DNA of 64,000 nt from Mycolicibacterium arabiense (GTDB lineage: Bacteria > Actinomycetota > Actinomycetes > Mycobacteriales > Mycobacteriaceae): NCBI RefSeq assembly GCF_010731815.2, contig NZ_AP022592.1, positions 248,001 to 312,000 of the forward strand. The letters run 5' to 3'. Made by a program: the position numbers and the translations under genes. Every line of letters begins with the position of its first letter. The stretch's first letter is position 1. This document shows positions 44,461 through 52,704 of this stretch, piece after piece. The notes under the pieces are model-generated. The model was not told where the DNA came from and did not search any database. It saw nothing but the letters and a program-made list of their open reading frames with translations.

Positions 44461-45048
44461 TCACACCTGCGGGCGGATGCGCTGATAGTGACGCGCTGCA
44501 CGCACCCTGTTGCCGCATGTCTGCGAGCACCATTCCCGGCGGGGGTGAGTCTTGACGAAGTAGAGCACGCATCGAGGGGCGCAGCAGGGACGCAGGGTTT
44601 GAGCCGCGGGTCCGGCGAAGAACTCGACCGCCTCGTGGGCCACGTCCCCGAGGGCGGCGCTCACCGGCGAGGTGTGAAAGACGACGTCGCCGAGGACCCG
44701 GCCCGCACGCAGCACCAGATTCGTCCGCGCCCGCCACGATGCGGTCTCGTTGACCACAGACAGAGCGTTCTCGACCTCGTCGGTCGGCCACGTCGAATCG
44801 CCGCGAGGATCGCCGGTGGACACAGCGGCCACCAGTCGCAGCGAGTCGCGCAGTCGCCGGGCGGCCACCAACTCCGCGGGCCGAGGAGCGGCGAAGGCTT
44901 CGCCGGTCATGCGAACGAGCCAATCGCGCAGCGCTGCGGGCGATGTCAGTTCGTCCCGGATTGCATGTCGATCCGCGCGGAGGGTGTTCATCAGATCGAT
45001 CGGCGCCGGCTGATCGGTGACCGGCGGACCGGACGTGGGGCCCGACAC
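44461..45048 (-). CDS. CGNR zinc-finger (ABATE) domain protein (195 aa)
   Basis: Probable regulator of the CGNR family, with an N-terminal helical ABATE domain and a C-terminal treble-clef-like zinc finger. The finger reads CAPRCVLYFVKTHPRREWC then SQTCGNRVRAARHY, with the diagnostic CGNR and paired Cys. GTG 45048 gives the full N-terminus; ATG at residue 20 (MNTLRADRHA) is possible. It is divergent from the AhpD-like gene at 45166, and an inverted repeat lies between them, so it may regulate that gene. Confidence 0.82.
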   Translation of the reverse strand: MSGPTSGPPVTDQPAPIDLMNTLRADRHAIRDELTSPAALRDWLVRMTGEAFAAPRPAELVAARRLRDSLRLVAAVSTGDPRGDSTWPTDEVENALSVVNETASWRARTNLVLRAGRVLGDVVFHTSPVSAALGDVAHEAVEFFAGPAAQTLRPCCAPRCVLYFVKTHPRREWCSQTCGNRVRAARHYQRIRPQV

Positions 45049-45107
45049 ATCTCGACGTTATCACGCGTAAAGGGGATTACATCCATGAGAAGTTGGTGTT
45101 ATGTTTC

Positions 45108-45137
45108 CTAACGGCTAGAGAATACTTTATCCGTTAG
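45108..45137. promoter_or_regulatory. inverted repeat (candidate operator) between CGNR regulator and AhpD-like gene
   Basis: CTAACGG, 16-bp spacer, CCGTTAG: perfect 7-bp arms. It sits 29 bp before the AhpD-like start and overlaps its likely promoter (TACTTTAT-type -10 in the spacer). Likely binding site for a dimeric regulator; the CGNR protein is the obvious candidate by position. Confidence 0.5.
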
Positions 45138-45165
45138 CAATCATCCTCCTCTGAAAGGAACCTCC

Positions 45166-45702
45166 ATGACGCACTTCGCACCCGTCGAGCCCGACACCGC
45201 CACCGGAGAGTCGGCAGATCTGCTGACACAGGTCAAGAAATCCCTGGGCGCAGTTCCGAACATGACCAAGGGCATGGCCAACAGTCCGACCCTCCTCAAG
45301 AGCTTCCTGGCGCTGTCGGGCGCCGTCGGCAGCGGCACCCTGCCCGCTGCGGTCCGGGAACGACTCGCCATCTCCACTGCGCAGCTCAACGGATGCGAAT
45401 ACTGCCTGTCGGCGCACACGATGATCGGTGCGAACGTGGCCAAGATCGATGGCGAGGAACTGGACGGCGCCCGGCGCGGCGAGTCCAGCGATGCGCATAT
45501 CGCCGCCGTGCTCCAACTCTCCAACACGATCGCCGAGAACGCCGGCGACGTGGACGAAGCGGATATCGAGACGGCACTGGAAGCCGGTGTCACCGAGGAG
45601 GAGATAGGCGAGGTCGTCGCCAACCTGGCGCTCAACGTGATGACGAACTACTTCAACGTACTGGCCCGCACCGAGAACGAGTTCCCCGTGGTGTCGCTCT
45701 AG
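45166..45702 (+). CDS. carboxymuconolactone decarboxylase / AhpD-like protein (178 aa)
   Basis: Alkylhydroperoxidase-fold helical protein. It contains the redox motif NGCEYCLSAHTMIG, with CxxC and the downstream His, as in AhpD-type peroxidase partners. ATG 45166 follows AAAGGAACCTCC. The protein is likely a cytoplasmic thiol oxidoreductase in peroxide defence, but many family members have no known substrate. Divergent from the CGNR regulator; a 16-bp TGGG-N8-CCCA site and a terminator-like hairpin follow it. Confidence 0.87.
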   Translation: MTHFAPVEPDTATGESADLLTQVKKSLGAVPNMTKGMANSPTLLKSFLALSGAVGSGTLPAAVRERLAISTAQLNGCEYCLSAHTMIGANVAKIDGEELDGARRGESSDAHIAAVLQLSNTIAENAGDVDEADIETALEAGVTEEEIGEVVANLALNVMTNYFNVLARTENEFPVVSL

Positions 45703-45739
45703 GCACTCGCGTGACATCAGCCGAACCTCGCCGTCGGCA

Positions 45740-45768
45740 TGGACATACTGGGCCAAAAAACCCATAAT
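45740..45768 (+). promoter_or_regulatory. promoter with TGGG-N8-CCCA operator, upstream of HAD gene
   Basis: -35 TGGACA (45740-45745), 17-bp spacer, -10 CATAAT (45763-45768). The 16-bp palindrome TGGGCCAAAAAACCCA (45749-45764) fills the spacer, a typical repressor position. The same layout occurs at 52611-52645 on the minus strand. Confidence 0.55.
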
Positions 45769-45772
45769 TGGA

Positions 45773-45807
45773 CGGGCGGCCCCCGCACACGTCGCGGGGG
45801 CCGCCCG
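45773..45807 (+). terminator. strong GC hairpin between AhpD-like gene and HAD gene
   Basis: Perfect 14-bp arms CGGGCGGCCCCCGC / GCGGGGGCCGCCCG with a 7-nt loop. There is no U-tract. It may terminate the AhpD transcript, but it lies downstream of the candidate HAD promoter and so could also act in the HAD 5' leader. Confidence 0.6.
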
Positions 45808-45851
45808 GCAGGTCATCGGAGACCGCCGGCCACCGAGGAAGCAGGAGAGAC

Positions 45852-46589
45852 ATGAGCCAGGCCAGCTCGCCGCACGACGAACGCCCTGCGGGGGCACCGT
45901 CGGTGCTGGTGTTCGACGTCAATGAGACGCTCATCGACATCGACTCGTTGGCACCGCAGTTCGAGCGCATCTTTGGAGACCCCGCCGTCCTGCGCACGTG
46001 GTTCGGCGAACTGGTGATGTACTCGATGACGTTGACGTTATCGGGCTTTTACGCCGACTTCTTCGACCTGGGCCAGGCCGTCCTGCGGATGTTGGCCGAG
46101 ATCCGCGGAGTCGAGCCCACCGAGGAGGAACGGCGCGGTCTCACCGAGGCGATGCGCACCATGCCGGCGCATCCCGACGCCGCACCGGGTTTGGAGCGCC
46201 TGCTCGCCGACGGTTACCGCCTGGTCACCTTGACGAATTCCCCGCATCGACCGAATTCCATTTCGCCACTGGAGAATGCGGGGCTCAGCCGGTACTTCGA
46301 ACAGCAGTTCACCGTCGATGGTGCCGGCGTGTACAAGCCGTCGACGCATCTGTACCGTCGCGTCGCGTCCACCATGGGAACTCCGGTTGCGGAATGCATG
46401 ATGGTCGCTGCGCACACCTGGGACACCATCGGAGCGCAGGGCGCCGGCATGCGCGGTGCGCTGATCACCCGACCGGGGAACGCGACACTCCCGATCGCCG
46501 GCGTACCGGGACCACACGTGATCGCGCCGGACATCGTCGAATTCGCGTCTGCGATGCGCACGTTCGACTGGACGAGCAACGCTTTCTGA
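45852..46589 (+). CDS. haloacid dehalogenase type II (HAD superfamily, 245 aa)
   Basis: HAD hydrolase resembling L-2-haloacid dehalogenases. The nucleophile motif is VLVFDVNETLIDIDSL, motif II reads LVTLTNSPHRPN, and later ones are GVYKPSTHLYRR and VAAHTWDTIGAQGAG. ATG 45852 (MSQASSPHDERPAG) is preceded by GCAGGAGAGA; upstream in-frame starts lie in the hairpin. It is followed after 90 bp by an MDR oxidoreductase, probably in one transcript. Actual substrate may be a phosphate or haloacid. Confidence 0.9.
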   Translation: MSQASSPHDERPAGAPSVLVFDVNETLIDIDSLAPQFERIFGDPAVLRTWFGELVMYSMTLTLSGFYADFFDLGQAVLRMLAEIRGVEPTEEERRGLTEAMRTMPAHPDAAPGLERLLADGYRLVTLTNSPHRPNSISPLENAGLSRYFEQQFTVDGAGVYKPSTHLYRRVASTMGTPVAECMMVAAHTWDTIGAQGAGMRGALITRPGNATLPIAGVPGPHVIAPDIVEFASAMRTFDWTSNAF

Positions 46590-46679
46590 ATATCCACACC
46601 GCCCTGGACCATCCATCCACCGTGCACGCGTCTCGACACGTGCATCCCATCTAGCGAACCACGACGAGCGGAAACCTCG

Positions 46680-47759
46680 ATGACCCAATCTCCGACACCC
46701 TTAACCGACTCCACCGCCACCGCCGGCCCCGCGCTCCCCACCGCCCCGGCGGTGGTTCGCGAGCAACCCGGCGGCGAGCAGATGCGGGCCATCGTGCTCG
46801 AGAAGTTCGGCGGCCTGGACAGTCTGGTGTACACCGACATCCCTAAGCCGTTACCGAGGGCAGGCGAAGTCGTCATCGCGGTCAAGGCGTTCGGGATCAA
46901 CCACGCCGAGATGCACATGCGCCGCGGCGAGTGGGCGGAAGCCGCGGAGGTCAGCGGCATCGAATGCGTCGGGATCGTGGATTCGTGCCCCGGTGGCGAG
47001 TTCCCCGTGGGAACGCGCGTCGCGGCGCTGATGGGCGGGCTCGGACGGACGATCAACGGAAGCTACGCCCAGTACACCAGGGTGAGCGCCGCCAACGTCG
47101 CACCTATCGACGTGGACCTGCCGTGGTCCCAGCTCGCTGCACTGCCGGAGACCTACGCCACGGCGTGGACGTGTCTGTTCCGAAATCTCGAGCTGGAGGC
47201 CGGTCAAACCATCCTCATCCGGGGGGCGACGTCGTCCTTCGGACAGGCCGCGGTCAAGATGTCGGTGGCTGCGGGAGCCCGCGTCATCGCCACGACGCGC
47301 AGCCGGGATCACTTCGACATGCTCACCGCCATGGGAGCGCTGCGCGGCGAGATCGAGCGGCCGAACCTGGCCGAACACCTCCCGGAGACCAAGTCCGTCG
47401 ACGCCGTCTTGGATCTGGTCGGCAACAGCACGATACTGGACTCGTTGGACCTGTTGCGGCGAGGCGGCCGCGCCTGCCTGGCCGGATGGCTCGGCGGACT
47501 GGCGCCGATACCGGATTTCAATCCACTCGCGCGAATGTCCAGCGGCGTGTACTTGACGTTCTTCGGAAGTTTCGTCTTCGGCACCCCCGGATTCCCGCTG
47601 TCGGACGTTCCACTGCGGGACATCGCCCAGCAGGTGAGCGACGGGCAACTCGACGCCACACCCGCCCACGTGTGGTCCTTCGACGAGATCAAGCAAGCCC
47701 ATCACCTGATGGAGACCGGCCAGGCCAACGGCAAGATGGTGGTGGTGGTGGTGGAGTGA
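46680..47759 (+). CDS. MDR-family quinone oxidoreductase / zinc-type alcohol dehydrogenase-like protein (359 aa)
   Basis: Medium-chain dehydrogenase/reductase, NAD(P)H-dependent. After ~35 residues of linker the conserved core starts MRAIVLEKFGGLDSLVYTDI. Later come GINHAEMHMRRGEW, the AAL.ETYATAW segment and the Rossmann part LIRGATSSFGQAAVKMSVAA. The pattern matches the zinc-independent quinone oxidoreductase branch rather than true alcohol dehydrogenases. ATG 46680 is the first residue; an internal ATG at the core (MRAIV) is an alternative. Downstream, on the opposite strand, lies a double-TetR regulator. Confidence 0.9.
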   Translation: MTQSPTPLTDSTATAGPALPTAPAVVREQPGGEQMRAIVLEKFGGLDSLVYTDIPKPLPRAGEVVIAVKAFGINHAEMHMRRGEWAEAAEVSGIECVGIVDSCPGGEFPVGTRVAALMGGLGRTINGSYAQYTRVSAANVAPIDVDLPWSQLAALPETYATAWTCLFRNLELEAGQTILIRGATSSFGQAAVKMSVAAGARVIATTRSRDHFDMLTAMGALRGEIERPNLAEHLPETKSVDAVLDLVGNSTILDSLDLLRRGGRACLAGWLGGLAPIPDFNPLARMSSGVYLTFFGSFVFGTPGFPLSDVPLRDIAQQVSDGQLDATPAHVWSFDEIKQAHHLMETGQANGKMVVVVVE

Positions 47760-47817
47760 AATGCGCTGTGCGCCCCTGAATCACCGGGCACTCAGCCGTT
47801 TTCACGACCGCGCGTTG

Positions 47818-49131
47818 TCACGCCGGTGAGCGGCTGAACGAGGCAACGTAGTCGACCGCGGCGTCGAGCGCGAGCCGAAGGGGTTCCGCCGAGCCGATGA
47901 CGTACGTGAGCATCGCGCCACCCTGGTGGGCGACCAGCAGCGTCACCGCGAGATGGCGCAGGTCGGCGCGCTGGTCCAACTCCCCACGGCGACGCATGGC
48001 CGACAGCCCGCGCTGCAATTCACGCAGCCATTCGTCGTATCCCGACGCGAGATCGTCGAGCACCTCGTCGTCGCCCTCGAGCAGTTCACCCACCAGCGAA
48101 CCGTAAACGCATCCGCCTCGCGCATATTGCGTTTCGACCTCGGCCACGTAGGCATCGACCCATCTCCGCAAGTCGGCGACACCACTCGCACCGCCGAGCC
48201 CTGGCGGTGACTGAAACTCCAGCACGTCGTGGGCGCGTAGGGCGACCACCTCGCGAGTGAGATCTCGCTTGCCCTCGAAGTAATGCGACAGCTGCGATCC
48301 ACTCACCGCGAGAGCCTTGCGCACGTCCTCCAGACTGGTTCGGTTCGCGCCACGTTCGAACATGAGGTCGGCGGCGCCGCTGACGATTCGCGCGCGTGTG
48401 GCGACACCCTTCCTGGTGTAGCGCGGCGGCTCTCCGTACGCCAGGTGGCCGTGCCGCCGATCTCGGTGAGGGCTGACGGGCGGGCGGGCCCGGCGCTCAT
48501 CGGGATCACTGGCGAATGCTCGCACGTGGTTGACGACGAAGCGACACGCGTCGCTCAGCGGCCATTCCTGCCGCTGAGCGAACGCGACTGTGCCACCGCC
48601 CTGGTGGCCGGCGATCGCCACCAGCGCCAACTGCTGCGGGGTCGCCGTGCCGGTGAGGAGTCCGGCGGACCGCATCTCCTGAAGCGCGCCCTCCAGCAGG
48701 GAGACCCACCGCCAGTAGCCCGCCGCGAGTGTCTGACGAGTGACGCCATCGGATTTGGCCAATTGGCCCACCAGTTTGTGGTAGGTCGGCGTGCCTCGGT
48801 AGCCGACCCGGCGTAGATGGCTCGGGTTCAGTCCCGCCCACCTTTCGAAGTCGTCGAACGTCCGCAAGCCCGCCAACGCCGGCTGCCTATGAAACTCCAG
48901 GACCGTTTCGATCTGCCTCTCCACGACCGCGCGGATCAACGCCTGTCTGTCTGAGAAGTAGTGTGTGAGTTGCGAACCGCTGAACGAGCCGGCGCGACGG
49001 ACTTTGTCGAGGCTGAAGCCCGAGACGCCCTCCGTCAATAACACCCGTGCGGCGGCCTGAAGAACATGCTCGCGCGTCGCACGTCCCTTCGGTGTGTACG
49101 ACGATTGTTCGAAGGCGTCGCGACAAGCCAT
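47818..49131 (-). CDS. double TetR-family regulator (two TetR proteins fused, 437 aa)
   Basis: Contains two complete TetR units in one chain. The first HTH is RATREHVLQAAARVLLTEG then SFSGSQLTHYFSDRQALIRA; the second is VATRARIVSGAADLMFERG then VSGSQLSHYFEGKRDLTREV. Each is followed by its own helical ligand-binding domain, both with the AHQGG/GHQGG phrase near the end. A linker rich in Arg/Pro joins them. TetR proteins are normally ~200 aa and dimerise; here a single chain could act as a pseudo-dimer. It is convergent with the MDR gene. A closely related protein is encoded at 52705. Confidence 0.9.
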   Translation of the reverse strand: MACRDAFEQSSYTPKGRATREHVLQAAARVLLTEGVSGFSLDKVRRAGSFSGSQLTHYFSDRQALIRAVVERQIETVLEFHRQPALAGLRTFDDFERWAGLNPSHLRRVGYRGTPTYHKLVGQLAKSDGVTRQTLAAGYWRWVSLLEGALQEMRSAGLLTGTATPQQLALVAIAGHQGGGTVAFAQRQEWPLSDACRFVVNHVRAFASDPDERRARPPVSPHRDRRHGHLAYGEPPRYTRKGVATRARIVSGAADLMFERGANRTSLEDVRKALAVSGSQLSHYFEGKRDLTREVVALRAHDVLEFQSPPGLGGASGVADLRRWVDAYVAEVETQYARGGCVYGSLVGELLEGDDEVLDDLASGYDEWLRELQRGLSAMRRRGELDQRADLRHLAVTLLVAHQGGAMLTYVIGSAEPLRLALDAAVDYVASFSRSPA

Positions 49132-49664
49132 CTATTCGCACCGGCTCTCTGCAGCATCAGATGCGACACCTCACACTCACCGTCGACTCGAGACCGGCAC
49201 GCGTGATGGGTGCCCGAGAACACTGATTCGGCGACGTCGCATTCCCGAAACACGTTGTCCATCAGTACCTACCGGCCTCGTACCGGCTGAAAGCGCCGTA
49301 GGTCGGCCGACGGAGGCCGTGGCGGCAACGACTGTCGCACGGCCTCCGTCGGAATTCACGTGATGGACCTCGTAGGCGCGAAACCATTCCGCCACCTGCC
49401 GACGGAAGGAGGCGGCCGAAGGCGATTCGCAAATCCTCGGGGAGGCATCGACGAAGAATGAACTGATTGGTCCATTTAACGTTTGCTGCAGGGGTGTCGT
49501 CAAGATCGATACGCGTTGAGAAAGTATCGTCGACGGAAACATCCGTGAATATTGGTTGGTAACTCCCATTTACCATCTATGAGGCGCCGCCGAGAATCCG
49601 CAGTGCTGATCGCCGTCTGGCCGCAGCGATCGTGCTCGATCAGCCGTTCCGCCGGTTGCCTCAG
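49132..49664. other. intergenic region upstream of the double TetR gene, no gene seen
   Basis: Both neighbours are on the minus strand, so this stretch should carry the promoter of the TetR gene (start 49131). A minus-strand frame at 49262-49576 opens MVNGSYQPIFTDVSVDD but is not recognised. A perfect TGGTAA-N7-TTACCA inverted repeat lies at 49557-49575; its role is unclear. Confidence 0.4.
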
Positions 49665-51158
49665 CTAGCCGGCGTCAGTGGGTGTGTCACGGTAGGCCTC
49701 GAGTAGGCGCAGCCACACCTCGCTAACCGTGGGAAAGCACGGCACCGCATGCCAGAGCCGCTCGATGGGCACTCGCGCCGCAACGGCGATCGTCGCCGAA
49801 TGGAGCATCTCGGCGACGCCGGGGCCGACAAATGTCGCGCCGTGCAGATATCCGTGTTCTTCGTCGACCACCATGCGGGCGCGTCCGCTGTAGCCATCGG
49901 CGAAGAAGTTGGCTCCCGGAACGGCTTGTCCCATGTCGACGTCGATCGTCCGAATTCGGTGCCCGTCACGTTCCGCCTGAGCGGCGGTGAGACCGACCGA
50001 ACCCGCTTCAGGGTCGGTGAAGAACGCCTGCGGCACCGCGAGTTCGTCCGCCGTCGCGACATGGGCGCTCCAGCGACGCGTATCCGGTGTGCGCCCGTGC
50101 GCTCGCGCACCGATGACGGCACCCGCGATGCGGGCCTGGTATTTACCCTGATGCGTCAGCAGTGCGCGGTGGTTGACGTCTCCGAGCGCATAAAGCCAGT
50201 CGCCGTCGACACCGCGCGCCAGACACGTGCCGTCGACGTCGATCCACCCACCGGGCACGAGACCGACTGTGTCCAGACCGATGTCGGCGGTGTTGGGAAT
50301 GCGCCCGGTGGCGAAGAGGATCTCATCGACCTCGATCTTCTCTCCGCTGTCGAGTACCACGCCCACCGGGCCGCTGGTCGTCGGACGATGCAGTTCGGTA
50401 ACCGCCACTCCGCACCGTACGTCCACGCCCAGATCGGACAAACCGCGGCTGACGTATTCACCGACGAACGGTTCCATCCGGGGCAGCAGTCCGCGATCCC
50501 GTGACAGCAGGGTGACCTTGGATCCCAAACCCTGCCAGGCGGTGGCCATCTCGACACCGACCCCGCCCGCACCGACGACGGCCAGCCGTGGCGGAACGAC
50601 ACTGCTGTCGGTCGCCTTGCGGTTCGTCCACGGCTTCGCCTCGGCGACACCGGGGAGGTCGGGTACCGCGGCGGTGCTACCCGTGCAGACGATCACCGCG
50701 TGCCGGGCAGTCAAAGCGACAACGCGGTCATCGGAGGTGGTCACCACGACGCGGCGCGGCCCGTCGAGCCTTGCATGCCCTCTCAGGAGGTCGACTCCCA
50801 TGCCGCCGACCGCTTCGGCCACTGGGCTGTCATCCCAGTTCGTCACGTATCGGTCGCGCCGGCCGAACACGCCCGCTGGGGCGATCGCACCGGTGACGGC
50901 TTCGCGTGCGCCGTCGACACGGCGCGCGTCGGCTACGGCGAGCACCGGGCGCAGCAGCGACTTGCTGGGCACACACCCCCAGTAGTTGCATTCCCCGCCC
51001 ACCAGCTCGCGCTCGACGAGGGCAACGGTCAGTCCTTCGGCGTGTGTTCGGTCCGCCGCGTTGATTCCCACCGGCCCTCCACCGACCACGACGACGTCGT
51101 AGTTACGAGCCGTCTCTTCGCCCGGCCCAGCGCCCTCAATGGATTCCGACACGCTCAT
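49665..51158 (-). CDS. pyridine nucleotide-disulfide oxidoreductase, FAD-dependent (497 aa)
   Basis: Class I flavin disulfide reductase family (dihydrolipoamide dehydrogenase/mercuric reductase-like). N-terminal FAD site VVVGGGPVGINAADR, redox-active disulfide GGECNYWGCVPSK, NAD(P) site LAVVGAGGVGVEMATAW and second FAD motif DWLYALGDVN. The C-terminal dimerisation part ends near PCFPTVSEVW. ATG 51158 has GAGAGGAAG upstream. It is the last gene of a probable operon with DUF427 and VOC genes (21-nt gap). Substrate unknown. Confidence 0.92.
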   Translation of the reverse strand: MSVSESIEGAGPGEETARNYDVVVVGGGPVGINAADRTHAEGLTVALVERELVGGECNYWGCVPSKSLLRPVLAVADARRVDGAREAVTGAIAPAGVFGRRDRYVTNWDDSPVAEAVGGMGVDLLRGHARLDGPRRVVVTTSDDRVVALTARHAVIVCTGSTAAVPDLPGVAEAKPWTNRKATDSSVVPPRLAVVGAGGVGVEMATAWQGLGSKVTLLSRDRGLLPRMEPFVGEYVSRGLSDLGVDVRCGVAVTELHRPTTSGPVGVVLDSGEKIEVDEILFATGRIPNTADIGLDTVGLVPGGWIDVDGTCLARGVDGDWLYALGDVNHRALLTHQGKYQARIAGAVIGARAHGRTPDTRRWSAHVATADELAVPQAFFTDPEAGSVGLTAAQAERDGHRIRTIDVDMGQAVPGANFFADGYSGRARMVVDEEHGYLHGATFVGPGVAEMLHSATIAVAARVPIERLWHAVPCFPTVSEVWLRLLEAYRDTPTDAG

Positions 51159-51179
51159 TGTCGCGACTTCCTCTCTTAG

Positions 51180-51632
51180 TCAGAGCTTCTCGTTGTTCGT
51201 TTGTACATCAGTTTGGTGACCCCGCTCCTGAAGCACCCAGCCGTTGCCGTCGGGATCGTCGAAGCGCGCGAAGCTGGCGTAGTCGGTTCGGCTGGCGTCT
51301 ATCCCCGGTAGGTAGCCGCCCCGCCACCCCCCGTCGGCGTCCTTGTGGCTGATGTCGCTCACCTCAACGCCTCGGTCGAGGAGTTCCCGCCGCGTGGCGA
51401 CCAGGTCGGTGACAACCAGACACAGGCCGCGCAGTGGCCCGCGGGCGACATCCAGTCCCACACCGAACTGGACGGACGTGGACGATCCCGGCGGCGTCAG
51501 CTGCACCACGCGAAAAGTCGGCGACGGCGCGTAGTCGACATCGAGGTCGAATCCTACGGCGTCACGGTAGAAGCGAAGTGACGCATCCGGATCGGCCACG
51601 TCGAGCATCACGACTTCGAGGAGTGCTCGCAT
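51180..51632 (-). CDS. VOC family (glyoxalase/bleomycin-resistance-like) protein (150 aa)
   Basis: Vicinal oxygen chelate fold. Reads VVMLDVADPDASLRFYRDAV near the N-terminus, a middle VQFGVGLDVARGPL, LCLVVTDLVATRRELLDRGV and ends FDDPDGNGWVLQE, the usual family landmarks. ATG 51632 is preceded by ATAGGAA. Ten bp separate it from the DUF427 stop upstream. Function (lyase, dioxygenase or binding protein) cannot be read from sequence. Confidence 0.9.
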   Translation of the reverse strand: MRALLEVVMLDVADPDASLRFYRDAVGFDLDVDYAPSPTFRVVQLTPPGSSTSVQFGVGLDVARGPLRGLCLVVTDLVATRRELLDRGVEVSDISHKDADGGWRGGYLPGIDASRTDYASFARFDDPDGNGWVLQERGHQTDVQTNNEKL

Positions 51633-51642
51633 TCGATTGTTC

Positions 51643-52509
51643 CTATGCCAAGCTGTCGTGCAGGATCTCGTCCGCATCGAGCCCGCGATCGAGTCCGTGT
51701 GCGATGACGGTCTGACCGGGCTCGAGGTGCAACTGCTGATCGTCGAGGAAGACGTCGATCTTGTCCGGCTCGAACGACACCAGATTACGCACCCTGTCCG
51801 CCTCGGTCCACGCGTTGGTATACGACCATGCCGACCGTCGACGTTCGCCGATGGTGTAGTAGCTCGCCAGGCCCTTGTATGGGCAGAAGGTCTGTCCCTC
51901 TGCGGGTTCCAGCGCGGACTGGTCTACGTCTTGTCGGTGTACGTACCAGCGCGGCGCGAACCCGGACTCGTAGAGCACGACCGGGCGATGGGTGTCGGCG
52001 ATCACTCGATTTCCGTCACGCACCACCAGATGCCTCGAGGTCGAGCGGACGTCGATTCGATGGTAGGCGTCGGCGGCATGCCCGACGATGCGCTCGTCCT
52101 CTTCGTAGAAGGCGTCCATCGCCCGCCAGGCGAAGGCCACGCATCCCGCGAGAACCGAGGCATGAGCCGGCAGGGACCCGAACTCCCACGCCGCTCTCTT
52201 GACGTCTCGTGCCGCAGTCCGTGCATCGAACCACTTCACCACCCCCAGGTCGGGGTGTTCGGTGACGCGGTCCTCGTCGACGAGGACGTGCTGGGCGATG
52301 TCACGACGTGGAAAATACGCGACGGGATAGCGGCCGGGCTCGTGCAGGAGGATCACGTCCTGACTGTCGGCGACCCAAAGGTCGCCCAGCCGTACGCGCA
52401 TTCGACGGCGCAGCGGCTCGACGAACAGTAAGCGCGGCATAGGTTCCGGGGTGAGGAAGTGGCCGACCGACTTCGCCGATATCGGTCCCTGCTGCCAGGC
52501 CAAGCCCAT
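51643..52509 (-). CDS. DUF427 domain protein (288 aa)
   Basis: Belongs to the DUF427 family, of unknown function. Two tandem halves share the pattern: VADSQDVILLHEPGRYPVAY early, and VIADTHRPVVLYESGFAPRW with YVHRQDVDQSAL and TFCPYKGLASYYTI late. The latter is the typical DUF427 core. ATG 52509 is chosen because GGAAGGAAAG lies directly upstream; an earlier ATG is less likely. It is first in the DUF427-VOC-FAD operon, and a double operator lies 90-127 bp upstream. Confidence 0.88.
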   Translation of the reverse strand: MGLAWQQGPISAKSVGHFLTPEPMPRLLFVEPLRRRMRVRLGDLWVADSQDVILLHEPGRYPVAYFPRRDIAQHVLVDEDRVTEHPDLGVVKWFDARTAARDVKRAAWEFGSLPAHASVLAGCVAFAWRAMDAFYEEDERIVGHAADAYHRIDVRSTSRHLVVRDGNRVIADTHRPVVLYESGFAPRWYVHRQDVDQSALEPAEGQTFCPYKGLASYYTIGERRRSAWSYTNAWTEADRVRNLVSFEPDKIDVFLDDQQLHLEPGQTVIAHGLDRGLDADEILHDSLA

Positions 52510-52598
52510 GGTCTTTCCTTCCATCCGCACCTCAGACGCCCTGGATCACGGCCGCGTCTGCGCCAGCTGCGCTTCGCGACGGAGCCGCATCAATAATA

Positions 52599-52645
52599 TG
52601 GGTCTATACGCCCATTATTCTGGGCCATGTCCCCCAAATTGTCTA
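52599..52645 (-). promoter_or_regulatory. tandem TGGG-N8-CCCA operators with promoter, upstream of DUF427 operon
   Basis: Two 16-bp palindromes: 52599-52614 (TGGGTCTATACGCCCA) and 52621-52636 (TGGGCCATGTCCCCCA), 22 bp apart, i.e. on about the same face of the helix. Around the second, read on the minus strand, are -35 TAGACA, a 17-bp spacer and -10 CAGAAT, the same arrangement as at 45740. AT-rich flanks (AATAAT/ATTATT) extend the first. Confidence 0.55.
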
Positions 52646-52704
52646 CACCCGACTTAACTATGCAGTGCCTGCAGGCTTTTACTCCGGTGAGAACGACTGC
52701 GGTG

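Noticed and set aside
49557..49575. TGGTAA-N7-TTACCA inverted repeat as a member of the TGGG-N8-CCCA family
   Set aside because: Different arms and spacing, and not close upstream of a start codon in the proper orientation.
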